A stretch of DNA of 64,000 nt from Agromyces salentinus (GCF_009749395.1 NZ_WBIR01000007.1:1-64000); one strand, 5' to 3'. Positions 46,397-57,582 are shown, numbered from the stretch's first letter. A program made the numbers and translations. The notes: generated by a model from the sequence alone, not told the origin.

Positions 46397-46602
46397 GCGT
46401 TGCTCCCATATAGCTGTGTGTCGATCAGCACGTGCCTGTCGCCTGTACCGGGCCCCTGATTCGTGCCGACTGGAACCACGGGTGGTACCGGTGCAGCGCA
46501 CGGGTTCGAGCGACCAATTCCAGATCCTAATGAGACGCGTACGCCTGAGAGAAGGGGTTGGACGCACCGCAATGTCGCGGAATGGCAACGATTCGGCGCT
46601 GC

Positions 46603-47145
46603 TCAGCCGCCGAGGCCCTCCGCGAAGTCGGAACCGAGCACGAGGACCAGCGGCGTGCCGATCTCGCCGAACTTCGCATCGAGGCGCACATCGGTGCCGG
46701 GCACGGCCTGTGCGACACCTCGCGCCGCCCCCTCGAGGTCGGCGGTCGCGTAGTAGACGACGGTCTCGGTGAGATCCGATTCACTGGCGTTCGCCATGGC
46801 GCTGACCGGGATCCCGGCTGCGGTGAGCGTCTCGCCGGCGGTCGCAGCCAGCCCTTCGGTCGCGGTCCCGTTGAGGACCGTCACCGGCACGTCGGGTGCC
46901 ACCGTGGGCTCCGCGGTCGCGACCGGTGACGGGGTACTGGACGGCGAGGCCTCCGAGAAGTCGACCCGGTCGTTGACGATGACGACCCCGGCGATGCCCG
47001 CGCCCGTCAGCACGGCCGTCGCCAGTGCAGCCCAGCCGAGGGCCACCCACCTGGCACCGCGGCGCTGCGGCGCGCGATGCGCGCCGACCCGCTCGATGCC
47101 ATGCGGGATGGAGTCGAACCGGTCTCGGGGATAGTTCTGCGCCAT
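46603..47145 (-). CDS. LytR C-terminal domain protein
   Basis: 180 residues: a short cytoplasmic N-terminus, one membrane helix (about 32-56), a Ser/Thr/Pro linker and a C-terminal LytR_C domain (about 85-175: [29 protein letters not shown]). It lacks the phosphotransferase domain of LytR-CpsA-Psr proteins. The role is probably envelope-associated. It follows the DUF3263 gene by 25 nt on the same strand. Confidence 0.86.
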   Translation of the reverse strand: MAQNYPRDRFDSIPHGIERVGAHRAPQRRGARWVALGWAALATAVLTGAGIAGVVIVNDRVDFSEASPSSTPSPVATAEPTVAPDVPVTVLNGTATEGLAATAGETLTAAGIPVSAMANASESDLTETVVYYATADLEGAARGVAQAVPGTDVRLDAKFGEIGTPLVLVLGSDFAEGLGG

Positions 47146-47170
47146 GGGTCCAGTCGGGGTCGGGCCGTGC

Positions 47171-47470
47171 TCAGTCGAGCGGGCGTGTGGTCGAGAGTGA
47201 GCGACGCGCGCGGTCGGCGGCCCGGGCCTCGCGCATGCGCTGCAGCCTCTTGACGAGCATCGGATCGTGGCGGAGCGCGGCCGGCGAGTCGATCAGCTCG
47301 CCGAGGATCCGATAGTAGCGAGCGGCCGACATCTCGAACTCGTCGCGGATGCCGTCGGCCTTCGTACCGGGATGCTGCCACGACCTGGCCTCGAAGGCGA
47401 GCACGCGTACGGCGAGGTCGTCCAACGGAGCGCCCGGCTGGGAGCCGCGGTGCGCGGGCTCTGCGCTCAT
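47171..47470 (-). CDS. DUF3263 domain protein
   Basis: 99 residues. The DUF3263 core is AVRVLAFEARSWQHPGTKADGIRDEFEMSAARYYRIL (about 24-60), an actinobacterial helix-turn-helix-like domain. A GGAGGAGGAG Shine-Dalgarno precedes the ATG. It is followed by the LytR_C gene. A DNA-binding role is suggested by the fold and remains unproven. Confidence 0.9.
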   Translation of the reverse strand: MSAEPAHRGSQPGAPLDDLAVRVLAFEARSWQHPGTKADGIRDEFEMSAARYYRILGELIDSPAALRHDPMLVKRLQRMREARAADRARRSLSTTRPLD

Positions 47471-47632
47471 GGTGCTCCTCCTCCGACCGTGGCTTGGCTT
47501 CGGGTGACATCCTAGGGATCCGCGGCCGTGAGGATGCCGAGCGCCCACGGCGTGTGCGCGGCCGTCACGCTCGGCCGTCACGCTCCGGGGACGTGCGACG
47601 ATGGACGGACCTGAGTTTCTGGAGGAACCGCG

Positions 47633-48034
47633 ATGGCGTACCGAGTGGAGAAGTCCGACGACGAGTGGCGCGAGCAGCTCGGCGATGAGCAGTTCGCGGT
47701 GCTCCGCGAGGCCTCGACCGAACGCGCCTGGACGGGCGAGCTGCTCGACGAGGAGCGGGCGGGCGTCTACGCCTGCGCCGCCTGCGGTGCGGAGCTGTTC
47801 AAGAGCGGCACCAAGTTCGACTCCGGATGCGGCTGGCCGAGCTTCTACGAGTCCGTCCGCCCCGAGGCGGTCGAACTCATCGAGGACACGTCGCTCGGCA
47901 TGGTCCGCACCGAGGTCCGCTGCGCAGCCTGCGGCTCGCACCTCGGCCATGTCTTCCCCGACGGGTTCGGCACGCCGACCGGCGACCGGTACTGCATGAA
48001 CTCGATCGCACTCGACTTCACGCCCGAGTCCTGA
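47633..48034 (+). CDS. msrB: Peptide-methionine (R)-S-oxide reductase
   Basis: 133 residues: structural zinc pairs CAACG and CAACG (about residues 48-51 and 97-100), the GCGWPSF signature and the catalytic Cys in RYCMNSIAL. It repairs methionine-R-sulfoxide. The nitroreductase gene starts 2 nt after its stop, so they are probably one redox-related transcript. Confidence 0.97.
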   Translation: MAYRVEKSDDEWREQLGDEQFAVLREASTERAWTGELLDEERAGVYACAACGAELFKSGTKFDSGCGWPSFYESVRPEAVELIEDTSLGMVRTEVRCAACGSHLGHVFPDGFGTPTGDRYCMNSIALDFTPES

Positions 48035-48036
48035 GC

Positions 48037-48597
48037 GTGCGGCCGGCCCAGGCCGCGGTACGGGCCCGGCGATCGGTGTCCAAGGTGACGGATGCCGCGC
48101 CGACCGACGCGGAGCTCCTCGAACTGCTCGCCGCGGCGGGCCTCGTCGCCGATCACGCCGCGCTGCGGCCGTGGCGCGTGATCGCGCTGCGGGGGGATGC
48201 GCGAGCACGTCTCGGTGCCGCGCTCGCGGAGGCTGCCGGGCTTGCGCTCGACGAGCACGGCGGAGCGAAGCTCGCGAGCAAGCCGCTTCGCGCGCCGGTA
48301 CTCCTCGCGATGGTCGCGGTGCGGACGCCCGATCATCCCAAGGTTCCCGAGTGGGAGCAGGACACCACGGCCGCCGGCGTCGCGCACCTGCTCGAACTGC
48401 TGCTGGACGAGGCCGGCTGGGGCGTCATGTGGCGCACCGGGCCGTACACGCGGCATCCGGCCGTCGCCGCCATGCACGGCCTGGGCGAGGACGAAGCGCT
48501 CCTCGGCTGGCTCTACGTCGGGGGCAGGCCCGACCGGTGGCGAGCGGAACGCCGCCGCATGCCCGATGCCGCCGAGAGGTTCACGACCCTGACGTGA
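48037..48597 (+). CDS. Nitroreductase family protein
   Basis: 186 residues from GTG 48037. The FMN-contact pattern RARRSVSKV near the N-terminus, DHAALRPWRVIAL, VAHLLELLLDEAGWGVMWRTGP and LGEDEALLGWLYVG fit the nitroreductase/oxidoreductase family that uses FMN. Starting at 48037 keeps the conserved N-terminal Arg pair and places the start 2 nt after msrB. The substrate is unknown. Confidence 0.85.
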   Translation: MRPAQAAVRARRSVSKVTDAAPTDAELLELLAAAGLVADHAALRPWRVIALRGDARARLGAALAEAAGLALDEHGGAKLASKPLRAPVLLAMVAVRTPDHPKVPEWEQDTTAAGVAHLLELLLDEAGWGVMWRTGPYTRHPAVAAMHGLGEDEALLGWLYVGGRPDRWRAERRRMPDAAERFTTLT

Positions 48598-48620
48598 TCG
48601 TGGTGAGCTCGTCGCTCACG

Positions 48621-48693
48621 TGCCGGCTGCGGGACTCGAACCCGCAACCCCCGCTTTACAAGAGCGGTGCGCTACCAATTGCGCCAAGCCGGC
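48621..48693 (-). tRNA. tRNA-Thr(TGT)
   Basis: Minus-strand cloverleaf: acceptor GCCGGCT/AGCCGGC, D-arm GCGC/GCGC, anticodon loop CTTGTAA (anticodon TGT), T-arm GCGGG-TTCGAGT-CCCGC, discriminator A. No CCA is encoded, unlike the other two tRNAs here. It reads ACA. Confidence 0.95.
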
Positions 48694-48720
48694 GAGGCGG
48701 AGCCCCAGCCCATGATATCG

Positions 48721-48770
48721 ATCGTGCCCCGGCCCCCGGCCCCCGGGAACCCGGGTGGCCGGAGCACGAT
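48721..48770 (-). terminator. Terminator after the DsbA-like gene
   Basis: A long hairpin: ATCGTGC/GCACGAT and CCGGCC/GGCCGG arms with one mismatch and an inner CCCGGG…CCCGGG. It lies 6 nt downstream of the DsbA-like stop and ahead of tRNA-Thr. Confidence 0.78.
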
Positions 48771-48776
48771 CGGAGG

Positions 48777-49700
48777 CTACTGCGCCGGGGTCGGCGTCGG
48801 AGTCGGCGTCGACTCGGACTCGTTGAACGTCGCGCTCGTGGCCTGGACGACGAACGACTGGAACTCCTGCGCGTCGGTGAGCGACCCGCTGTACTGCTGG
48901 CCGTTCACGAGCACCGTCGGGGTGCCGGTGATCGAGGTGAGCTCGGAGTTCGGGATCGGCTCGGTGAGTGCGCGGTTCGTGGCGTCCTGCACCCACGACT
49001 TGAAGCGGACGTCGTCGATGCAGCCGCCGACGGACGATGCGGCGCCGGCGTCGTTCGCGAGCTTCTTGAGGTCGGAGTTCGCGAGGCCGGTCGAACCCTC
49101 TTCGGGCTGGTTCTGGAAGAGGAGCTCGTTGTAGTCGAAGAACGCCTCGGGCGAGAGGTCGGCCACGCACGCCGCGGCGTTCGCCGCCCTGAGCGAGTAC
49201 TGCGTGCCCGCCGACTTGTTCGTGAGGATCGCGATCGGATGGATCTCGAGGGTCGCGGCACCCGACTCCACCATCGTGCGCATGGCCTCGGAGTTGGTGG
49301 TCTCGAACTGACCGCAGAACGGGCACAGGTAGTCGACGTAGGTGACGATGTTCGCCACGGTGCCGCTGTCGTCGGGCTCGGTCGGCGTCGGGTCCTGACC
49401 GGCGTCGAGCGCCGGCGTCTCGACGGCGGTGATGCCGCCCTCGTCGCCGGCGACGAGCAGGATCCCGTCGCTCGCCATGTTCGCCGGGCCGGGCCCCGCC
49501 GGCTTGATGCTGTTGAAGATGAGCGTTCCGATGAGCCCGGCGACGACCAGGACGGCGACGATGACGCCACCCTGGATCAGCAGCTTGTTGCGCTTCTCGC
49601 GCTTCTTCTGCTCTTCGCGCAGGACACGGGCCTTCTCACGGGCCGCCTCCCTGCGATCGTTACGGGTGGCGCGTGGCTGATTGGATCCGCCGTTGGTCAT
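48777..49700 (-). CDS. Membrane-anchored DsbA-like thiol oxidoreductase
   Basis: 307 residues: a charged cytoplasmic N-terminus, one membrane helix (about 41-63) and an extracytoplasmic thioredoxin-fold domain with the active site CPFC (VDYLCPFCGQF) and the cis-Pro loop TGTPTVLVNG. It ends in a Thr/Pro tail. It should catalyse disulfide formation in exported proteins. ATG 49700 is the only plausible start. It is divergent from the sugar ABC ATPase gene, with 269 nt between them holding both promoters (TACTAT near 49756 on the minus strand). Confidence 0.9.
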   Translation of the reverse strand: MTNGGSNQPRATRNDRREAAREKARVLREEQKKREKRNKLLIQGGVIVAVLVVAGLIGTLIFNSIKPAGPGPANMASDGILLVAGDEGGITAVETPALDAGQDPTPTEPDDSGTVANIVTYVDYLCPFCGQFETTNSEAMRTMVESGAATLEIHPIAILTNKSAGTQYSLRAANAAACVADLSPEAFFDYNELLFQNQPEEGSTGLANSDLKKLANDAGAASSVGGCIDDVRFKSWVQDATNRALTEPIPNSELTSITGTPTVLVNGQQYSGSLTDAQEFQSFVVQATSATFNESESTPTPTPTPAQ

Positions 49701-49969
49701 CGATGGTCACTCCGGTCGCTGTGTGGGCGCGCGCGTACTGCGAACGCACCCACGATAGTAGGAAGGGTGGCTGTGAATCCGCCACACGGACAGCGCCGTC
49801 CGCATGCGACGGCGAGCGGCGCGGGGCCCCTCCATCGGCGGGTCTCAGGCGGCCGGGACGTGGTCAGCGGGTGCCATCGCGCATGCGATACTGGGGAGGC
49901 GTCATCGCTGACGCAGTCCATCACTACGGATCGTCCGGCACGTACCTGCCGGTGAAGGAGAAGAACACC

Positions 49970-51070
<1,101 letters not shown>

Positions 51071-51091
51071 CGACTCCGCACCTTCCACGAT

Positions 51092-51125
51092 CGACGCCGG
51101 TCGGGCTCAGGCCCGGTCGGCGTCG
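51092..51125 (+). terminator. Terminator after the sugar ABC ATPase
   Basis: An imperfect stem CGACGCCG-GT-CGGGC / GCCCG-GT-CGGCGTCG with loop TCAG lies 21 nt after the stop codon and is followed by a T-containing stretch. Confidence 0.75.
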
Positions 51126-51221
51126 GCCGTTTCCGGACGTTGCACTCCGAATCCGCAACCCGCACGACGGATCGGACGCCCGGTTCGTCGGCGAAGGTCC
51201 GCCCCGGCTACGCTGAGCACG

Positions 51222-52541
51222 ATGAGCGGCTCACTTTCGATCACGTCGGCGATGACCGATCCCGCCCTGCTCGACCTCCCCTGGAACATTCCGCTGGAGT
51301 CGTGGCCGAACGAGAACATCGCGACCCTCCCGAAGGGCATCTCGCGCCACCTCGTGCGCTTCGCCCACCTCGCGGGCCACGTGGTCGCGATCAAGGAGAC
51401 CACGGCCGAGATGGCGCGTGGCGAGTACGAGATGCTCCGCACGCTCCAGAAGCTCGAGATCCCCTGCGTCGAGCCCGTCGCGGTGATCACCAACCGGACC
51501 GATGACGACGGCGAGCCCCTCAAACCGGTCCTCGTGACCCGGCATCTCCGGTTCTCGCTGCCCTACCGTGCGCTGTTCTCGCAGACGCTCCGGCCCGACA
51601 CGGCGACCCGCCTCGTCGACGCACTGGCCGTCCTGCTCGTGCGACTGCACATCGTCGGGTTCTTCTGGGGCGACGTCTCGCTCTCGAACACGCTGTTCCG
51701 TCGGGATGCCGGCGCCTTCGCGGCGTATCTCGTCGACGCCGAGACCGGCAAGCTCTACGAGGGCGGCCTCTCGAACGGCCAGCGCGAGAACGACCTCGAG
51801 ATCGCCCGAGTGAACATCGCCGGCGAACTGCTGGACCTCGAGGCGGGCGGCCGCGTGGCCGACGAGCTCGACCCGGTGCGCATCTCGAACGGCATCGTCG
51901 AGGCCTACCGCAGCCTCTGGAAGGAGCTCACCGGGTCCGAGTCGTTCTCATCGGCCGAGCGGTGGCGCATCAACGAACGCGTCGGCCGGCTCAACCAGCT
52001 CGGGTTCGACATCGAGGAACTCGCGATCCGCACGTCGGACGCGGGCACGACCGTGCGCATCCAGCCGAAGGTGGTCGATGCCGGGCATCACCAGCGCCGC
52101 CTGCTCCGCCTGACCGGCCTGGACGCCGGCGAGAACCAGGCCCGCCGGCTGCTCAACGACCTCGACTCGTATCGGGCGACGTACGGCAAGGAGGCGCTCG
52201 ACGAGGAGATGGTGGCGCACGAATGGCTCGTGCGCGTCTTCGAGCCGGTCGTGCGCGCCATCCCGGTCGACCTGCGCGGCAAGCTCGAGCCGGCCGAGGT
52301 GTTCCACCAACTGCTCGACCACCGCTGGTTCCTCGCCCAGCAGGCCGGCCACGACATCCCGCTCGCCGAAGCCGTGGGCTCCTACATCAACACCGTGCTC
52401 CGGCACCGCCGCGACGAGGCCACGGTCATCGGCCCGCAGACCGGCGCGATCACCACGTCGATCGACGTGGTGCCGCTCGACACGGCCTCGGTCGCCGTCA
52501 TCGACCCCGACGACGAGAACGACTGGCGGGCGAACGTCTGA
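51222..52541 (+). CDS. DUF4032 domain protein (kinase-like)
   Basis: 439 residues. The N-terminal half has kinase-like features: ATP-site HVVAIKETTAEMARGEYEML, catalytic-loop-like FFWGDVSLSNTLF and LVDAETGKL. The C-terminal half is DUF4032 (AHEWLVRVFEPVVRAIP, VFHQLLDHRWFLAQQAG). The D-x-x-x-x-N and following DAET fit RIO/lipopolysaccharide kinase folds, so a phosphotransferase is plausible. TACGCT seven nt upstream (51209-51214) suggests leaderless transcription. The target is unknown. Confidence 0.85.
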   Translation: MSGSLSITSAMTDPALLDLPWNIPLESWPNENIATLPKGISRHLVRFAHLAGHVVAIKETTAEMARGEYEMLRTLQKLEIPCVEPVAVITNRTDDDGEPLKPVLVTRHLRFSLPYRALFSQTLRPDTATRLVDALAVLLVRLHIVGFFWGDVSLSNTLFRRDAGAFAAYLVDAETGKLYEGGLSNGQRENDLEIARVNIAGELLDLEAGGRVADELDPVRISNGIVEAYRSLWKELTGSESFSSAERWRINERVGRLNQLGFDIEELAIRTSDAGTTVRIQPKVVDAGHHQRRLLRLTGLDAGENQARRLLNDLDSYRATYGKEALDEEMVAHEWLVRVFEPVVRAIPVDLRGKLEPAEVFHQLLDHRWFLAQQAGHDIPLAEAVGSYINTVLRHRRDEATVIGPQTGAITTSIDVVPLDTASVAVIDPDDENDWRANV

Positions 52542-52570
52542 ACGCCCTCGGGCGCGCAGGCGTTCGCCCG
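52527..52570. terminator. Possible bidirectional terminator between DUF4032 gene and rlmB
   Basis: Arms CGGGCGAACG/CGTTCGCCCG with an inner CGCCC/GGGCG hairpin. The first arm overlaps the last codons of the DUF4032 gene. The genes are convergent. Confidence 0.5.
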
Positions 52571-52583
52571 TGAGCCGGGCGGG

Positions 52584-53615
52584 TCACTTCCCGGCGCGCA
52601 GCTTCGAGATCTCGTAGAGGGTGACCGATGCCGCAATGCCGGCGTTCAGGGATTCGGTGGCCGCGCTGATCGGGATGGAGACGATGGCATCGCACGTCTC
52701 GGCGACGAGACGCGAGAGGCCCTTGCCCTCACTGCCGACGACGATGACGATCGGACGCTCGGCCCATGAGAGACCGGGGAGCGACACGTCGCCGTCGCCG
52801 TCGAGGCCGAGGACGAACACGCCCCGCTCCTTGAGCGCCTTCAGCGTCTGCGTGAGGTTCGAGGCCATCGCCACCGGCACGCGCGCGGCTGCGCCGGCCG
52901 AGGTCTTCCAGGCGCCGGCGTTGACGCCGACCGAACGACGCTGGGGCACGATCACGCCCTGCCCGCCGAACGCGGCGGTCGAGCGGATGATGGCGCCGAG
53001 GTTGCGGGCGTCGGTGATGCCGTCGAGTGCGACGAAGAGCGGGGTCTCGTCGCTCGCGATGATCTCGTCGAGGAGTTCGATCGGGTGCGCGTACTCGTAC
53101 GGCGGCACCTTGAGCGCGAGGCCCTGGTGCACGCCACCCTCGCCGGCGAGCCGGTCGAGCTCGGGCCGCATGACCTCGAGGATGGGGATGCCGCGGTTGG
53201 TGGCGATCTTCATCGCCTCCTTGACGCGGTCGTCCATCTCGATGCGTGCGGCGACGTAGAGGGTCGTCGCCGGGATGCGCGTGCGCAGCGCCTCGACGAC
53301 GGAGTTGCGACCCGTCACGATCTCGGACTCGTCACCCGACTTCGAGCGGCGCGACGCACCCGATGCGCCGCGCGGGGCTCCGGAGCGCGATCCCTGCCCG
53401 GCGACCTTTCCGGCCGGCTTGCCGCCCTTGCCGCCGGAGGCCGCGTAGCGCTCCTGCGCCGCCTTCCGCTTGCCGGCGGGGTGCCAGGCACGGTCCTCCG
53501 CCTTCGGCGTGGGGCCCTTGCCCTCGAGTGCCTGACGGCCCTGGCCGCCCGATCCGACCTGCTTGCCCTTCGCCTTGCGCACGGCTCCGGCGCGCGGCTT
53601 GCTGCTGCCCTTCAT
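52584..53615 (-). CDS. rlmB: 23S rRNA (guanosine-2'-O-)-methyltransferase RlmB
   Basis: 343 residues. Residues 1-95 are a basic, Gly/Ser/Lys-rich disordered extension; then come the SpoU substrate-binding domain and the trefoil-knot methyltransferase ([57 protein letters not shown]). It methylates G2251 of 23S rRNA in E. coli. Its ATG overlaps the cysS stop (ATGA, 53612-53615), so the two are coupled. The long basic extension is common in actinobacteria. Confidence 0.95.
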   Translation of the reverse strand: MKGSSKPRAGAVRKAKGKQVGSGGQGRQALEGKGPTPKAEDRAWHPAGKRKAAQERYAASGGKGGKPAGKVAGQGSRSGAPRGASGASRRSKSGDESEIVTGRNSVVEALRTRIPATTLYVAARIEMDDRVKEAMKIATNRGIPILEVMRPELDRLAGEGGVHQGLALKVPPYEYAHPIELLDEIIASDETPLFVALDGITDARNLGAIIRSTAAFGGQGVIVPQRRSVGVNAGAWKTSAGAAARVPVAMASNLTQTLKALKERGVFVLGLDGDGDVSLPGLSWAERPIVIVVGSEGKGLSRLVAETCDAIVSIPISAATESLNAGIAASVTLYEISKLRAGK

Positions 53616-55021
53616 GATTCCAAGCTCCAATGCGTGCCGGTCTGGCTGTCTTCGATGGTGATGCCCGCAGCCGAGAGTTCGGCGCGGATTCGGTCGGCGG
53701 CGGCGAAGTCCTTGGCTGCGCGCGCCGCGTGGCGGTCTTCGATGAGTCTGGTGACGAGCGTGTCGAGGGCGGATGCCGCCGGCCCGGCGTCGGGCGCCCA
53801 CGCCGGGTCGCGGGGGTCGATGCCGAGCACCCCGACCATCGCGGAGACCTGCCCGTGCAGGACCGCGGCGTCGTGCAGCGCGTCGGAGTCGAGCGCCTGG
53901 TTTCCCGCGCGGACCGCGTCGTGCAGGACCGCGAGCGCCTGAGGGACGCCGAGGTCGTCGTCCATGGCCGTGCCGAACGCGTCGGGGATCACGGCTGCGC
54001 CGACGCCCGCGTACCTCGTGCCCGCGAGGCGTCGCTCGACGCGATCGAGGAATGTGCGGATGCGGTCGACGGCGGCCTCGGCCTCGGCGAGCGAGGTCGG
54101 CGCGTAGTCGAGCGTCGAGCGGTAGTGGGCCGCGCCGAGCAGGTAGCGAACGGCGAGCGGGGACGCGAGTTCGAGGAGCTCGGCGGCGTAGACGGAGTTG
54201 CCCAGCGACTTCGACATCTTCTGCCCGCCGACGTTCACGAGTCCGTTGTGCACCCAGTACCGGGCGTAGCCGTCACCGGCGGCCGTGGACTGGGCGAGCT
54301 CGTTCTCGTGGTGCGGGAAGCGCAGGTCGAGCCCGCCTCCGTGGATGTCGAACTCGGAGCCGAGGTAGCGGGTGGCCATCGCCGAGCACTCGATGTGCCA
54401 GCCCGGACGCCCGTCGCCCCACGGCGAGGACCAGGTCGCGGACTCGGGCTCGTCGGCCTTGCGCCCCTTCCAGAGGGCGAAGTCGCGCGGGTCGCGCTTG
54501 CCCCGAGGGTCGGCGTCGGCCGCGGCCTCCATGTTGTCCCGCGCCTGGCGGGTCAGTTCGCCGTAGGCGGGCCAACCGGCCGTGTCGAAGTAGACGTCGC
54601 CCGAACCGTCCGGTGCCGGATATGCGTGGCCCGCGTCGATGAGCCGTGAGATCAGCTGCTGCATCTGCTGGACGCTCGCGGTGGCTCGGGGCTCGTAGGT
54701 GGGCGGTCGAATGTCGAGCGACGCGTATGCGGCCTGGAACTCGAGCTCCACCCGGTACGCGAGCGCCCACCACTCCTCGCCGGTCGCGGCGGCGAGGATC
54801 TTGTCGTCGATGTCGGTGACGTTGCGCACGAAGGCGACGTCGTATCCGCGGTACGAGAACCATCGGCGCAGGATGTCGTACGCCAGTGCGCTGCGGAGGT
54901 GACCGATGTGCGGGCTCGACTGCACCGTCGGTCCGCAGACGTACATGCCGACGAACCCCTCGCGGAGGGGAACGAAGTCACGCAGGGCCTGGGCCTTCGA
55001 GTCGTAGAGTCGCACGGTCAC
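53612..55021 (-). CDS. cysS: Cysteinyl-tRNA synthetase
   Basis: 469 residues: class-I HIGH motif ([10 protein letters not shown]), KMSKS ([11 protein letters not shown]), zinc ligands Cys (MYVCGPTV) and WHIECSAMA with HHENELAQ. It charges tRNA-Cys. GTG 55021 is six nt after TAGGCT (55028-55033), a leaderless pattern; the GTG three codons in is less likely. rlmB overlaps its end. Confidence 0.97.
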   Translation of the reverse strand: MTVRLYDSKAQALRDFVPLREGFVGMYVCGPTVQSSPHIGHLRSALAYDILRRWFSYRGYDVAFVRNVTDIDDKILAAATGEEWWALAYRVELEFQAAYASLDIRPPTYEPRATASVQQMQQLISRLIDAGHAYPAPDGSGDVYFDTAGWPAYGELTRQARDNMEAAADADPRGKRDPRDFALWKGRKADEPESATWSSPWGDGRPGWHIECSAMATRYLGSEFDIHGGGLDLRFPHHENELAQSTAAGDGYARYWVHNGLVNVGGQKMSKSLGNSVYAAELLELASPLAVRYLLGAAHYRSTLDYAPTSLAEAEAAVDRIRTFLDRVERRLAGTRYAGVGAAVIPDAFGTAMDDDLGVPQALAVLHDAVRAGNQALDSDALHDAAVLHGQVSAMVGVLGIDPRDPAWAPDAGPAASALDTLVTRLIEDRHAARAAKDFAAADRIRAELSAAGITIEDSQTGTHWSLES

Positions 55022-55087
55022 CCGGCAAGCCTACCGGCGCGGACCCGCGCATCCGCTGTGCCCGCCGCCGGTCACGGTCGTCGCGCC

Positions 55088-56302
55088 TCAGGCGGCGACC
55101 AGCAGTGCCGTCGCGATCGCGTGGACGCCCTCGCCCCGCCCGGTGAACCCGAGTCCGTCCGTCGTCGTCGCCGCCACGGACACGGGTGCCCCCAGCACCT
55201 GTTCGAGGACCGCCTGCGCCTCGGCTCGCCGCGGCGCGAGTTTCGGGCGGTTGCCCACGATCTGCACCGAGACGTTGACGATGCGGAATCCGGATGCCTC
55301 GACCAGCCGCCGGGTCTCGGCGAGGAACACGTCGCCGTGCGCTGCCGCGAACCTCGGGTCTGACGTGCCGAAGATCGCGCCCACGTCACCCAGCCCGGCC
55401 GCGGCCAGCACCGCGTCGCAGATGGCGTGGGCCGCCGCGTCGCCGTCGGAGTGGCCGGAGAGCCCACGTTCCCCCGGCCATTCGAGTCCGGCGAGCCAGA
55501 GCACGGTCGAGGGGTCGTCGTCGAACGCGTGCACGTCGACACCGGTCCCGACCCGCATCGCGGGCGGGCCGTGGTCCGCGGGCGTGACACTGCTCGTCAT
55601 CTCGGTCCTCTCGTCGCGAACCATCTGCTCGGCCCGCCGCAGGTCTTCTGGCACGGTGATCTTGAACGCGCGGGCATCGCCGGGTACCAGGTCGATGCGG
55701 AGCCCCACCGCCGCCACGAGCGAGGCGTCGTCGGTGTGCGAGGCGAGCGAGTCGGCCTCGGCGTAGGCCTCGTCGAGGACCTCGCGGGGGAACCCCTGCG
55801 GCGTCTGGACGGCCGCCAGCTGCGATCGATCGACGGTCTCGACCACGCGGCCGGCGTCGACGCGCTTGATCGTGTCGACCACCGCGAGACCGGGGACGAT
55901 GCCATGGCCCCTCGCCCGGACGGCGGCGGCGACCTCGTCGAAGAGCACGGTCGGGGTGAGCGGCCGGGCGGCATCGTGCACCAGCACGGTGTCGACGTGT
56001 CGCGGGAGCACCGCCAGTCCGGCGGCGACCGATTCCTGCCTGGTCGGGGCGCCGGGCACCACGTCGAAGGGTGCGGATGCCGCGGCCGCGACATCCGCGA
56101 ACCGCTCGCGCACCTCGTCGACGCGCGCATCGGGGGCGACGACCACGACATGCGGGGGTTCGCGCATGCCGAGTACGGCATCGAGCGCGACCCCGAGGAT
56201 GCTCGATGCGCCGAGCGGCACGAACGCCTTCGGCTCGGCATGGCCGAGCCGCGTGCCGCTTCCGGCTGCGACCAGGATGACGGCGAGCGTCGACGCATTC
56301 AT
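55088..56302 (-). CDS. ispDF: Bifunctional IspD/IspF
   Basis: 404 residues. Residues 1-230 are IspD (CDP-ME synthase: [39 protein letters not shown]); about 245-404 are IspF (MECDP synthase: [54 protein letters not shown]). Both are MEP-pathway steps for isoprenoid precursors. The two domains are joined by a short [13 protein letters not shown] linker. TACGCT six nt before the ATG (56309-56314) suggests a leaderless mRNA. carD lies upstream but is separated by a strong terminator. Confidence 0.96.
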   Translation of the reverse strand: MNASTLAVILVAAGSGTRLGHAEPKAFVPLGASSILGVALDAVLGMREPPHVVVVAPDARVDEVRERFADVAAAASAPFDVVPGAPTRQESVAAGLAVLPRHVDTVLVHDAARPLTPTVLFDEVAAAVRARGHGIVPGLAVVDTIKRVDAGRVVETVDRSQLAAVQTPQGFPREVLDEAYAEADSLASHTDDASLVAAVGLRIDLVPGDARAFKITVPEDLRRAEQMVRDERTEMTSSVTPADHGPPAMRVGTGVDVHAFDDDPSTVLWLAGLEWPGERGLSGHSDGDAAAHAICDAVLAAAGLGDVGAIFGTSDPRFAAAHGDVFLAETRRLVEASGFRIVNVSVQIVGNRPKLAPRRAEAQAVLEQVLGAPVSVAATTTDGLGFTGRGEGVHAIATALLVAA

Positions 56303-56330
56303 GGTTCGAGCGTATCCGCCCGGACGCGAC

Positions 56331-56366
56331 GACGGCACCGCGGTCGAGATCGACCGCGGTGCCGTC
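56331..56366 (-). terminator. carD terminator
   Basis: A perfect 17-bp stem (arm GACGGCACCGCGGTCGA) with only two central bases lies 6 nt downstream of the carD stop. Confidence 0.85.
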
Positions 56367-56372
56367 GGGAGG

Positions 56373-56855
56373 CTAGGACGCGAGGACCTCGTCGAGCACG
56401 GTCGACGCAGCCTCTTCGTCGGTCTTCTCCGCGAGCGCGAGCTCGGAGATGAGGATCTGACGAGCCTTGGCCAGCATGCGCTTCTCGCCCGCGGACAGGC
56501 CGCGGTCCTGGTCGCGGCGCCACAGGTCGCGCACGACTTCGGAGACCTTGATCACGTCGCCGGAGGCGAGCTTCTCGAGGTTCGCCTTGTAGCGGCGCGA
56601 CCAGTTGGTCGGCTCCTCGGTGAACGGCGCGCGCAGCACCTCGAACACCTTGTCGAGGCCGTCCTGGCCGATGACGTCGCGGACGCCGACCAGATCGACA
56701 TTCTCGGCAGGGACCTCGATGACGAGATCACCCTGCGTGACGTTCAGCTTCAGGTATTTCTTGGTCTCGCCCTTGATGACGCGGTCTTTGACTTCGATGA
56801 TCGTCGCGGCACCGTGGTGCGGATACACGACGGTTTCGCCAACCTCAAAAAGCAT
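56373..56855 (-). CDS. carD: Transcription factor CarD
   Basis: 160 residues: an N-terminal Tudor-like RNA polymerase-interaction domain ([29 protein letters not shown]) and a C-terminal DNA-binding helical domain ([36 protein letters not shown]). It stabilises open complexes at housekeeping and rRNA promoters. ATG 56855 is used because homology starts there; a 7-codon longer frame exists. A divergent lipoprotein gene is upstream. Confidence 0.96.
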   Translation of the reverse strand: MLFEVGETVVYPHHGAATIIEVKDRVIKGETKKYLKLNVTQGDLVIEVPAENVDLVGVRDVIGQDGLDKVFEVLRAPFTEEPTNWSRRYKANLEKLASGDVIKVSEVVRDLWRRDQDRGLSAGEKRMLAKARQILISELALAEKTDEEAASTVLDEVLAS

Positions 56856-57016
56856 GAATGTATGTCCTTCCGGCAACTTTCAGGATATCACATTCGCGTT
56901 CATGCTAAGGTTCCGCCGCTGATCGCCCGGGCCGCGTCACGCCGTTAGGCTACACTCGGATCGATTCCTCGTGCGCGCCGTCACAGCTCGCGTGCACGCC
57001 CGTACTTGGAGGTTCT

Positions 57017-57469
57017 GTGAAGGCGCGTCTCGCGGCATCCGCTGTTCTGGCCCTGGGTCTCGCCATCGGCGCGACCGGCTGCTCGATGGTCACCTATCAG
57101 GCGACGACCGAGCACTACGACGCCAGCGACGGCGTCTCGCTCACCATCGGGGACCTCGCCCTGCGCAACGTCCTCGTCGTGAGCGAGGACGGCGAAGACG
57201 GCAACCTCATCATGACCGTGGTGAACACCGGCGAAGACGACCGGACGCTCGAGATCGAGCCCACCGGTGCCGACGTCGTCGAGCTCGAGGTCCCGGCCGG
57301 CGAGACGATCGTGCTGGGAACCGAGGAGACCGAGCCGGTGCTGCTCGAGGGCATCGACGCCGAGGTCGGCGGCCTGACCCCGATCTACTTCCGGTACTCC
57401 GGTATCGAGGGACTCGAGAAGCAGGTCCCCGTGCTGGACGACCGCCTGTACGAGGGCCTCGCCCCCTGA
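57017..57469 (+). CDS. Lipoprotein
   Basis: 150 residues. A signal peptide with lipobox ATGC (about residues 18-21) is followed by a beta-rich domain (LTIGDLALRNVLVVSEDGEDGNLIMTVVN) resembling small actinobacterial lipoproteins found next to carD/phoU. The start is GTG with GGAGG upstream. TACACT (56951-56956) may be its -10 box. Function is unknown; the bidirectional hairpin at 57502 ends its transcript. Confidence 0.82.
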   Translation: MKARLAASAVLALGLAIGATGCSMVTYQATTEHYDASDGVSLTIGDLALRNVLVVSEDGEDGNLIMTVVNTGEDDRTLEIEPTGADVVELEVPAGETIVLGTEETEPVLLEGIDAEVGGLTPIYFRYSGIEGLEKQVPVLDDRLYEGLAP

Positions 57470-57501
57470 GCCCAGCGCCGGGCCGAGGCGCCCGACGCAT
57501 G

Positions 57502-57553
57502 ACGATGGCCGCGGCATCCGGACTCCGAGAGGAGCGGATGACGCGGCCATCGT
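57502..57553. terminator. Bidirectional terminator between lipoprotein gene and regX3
   Basis: A long hairpin: outer 12-bp arms ACGATGGCCGCG/CGCGGCCATCGT, inner CATCCG/CGGATG and CTCC/GGAG. It lies between convergent genes. Confidence 0.82.
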
Positions 57554-57582
57554 GCTGACGGGCGCAGCTCCGGACGGTGTCG

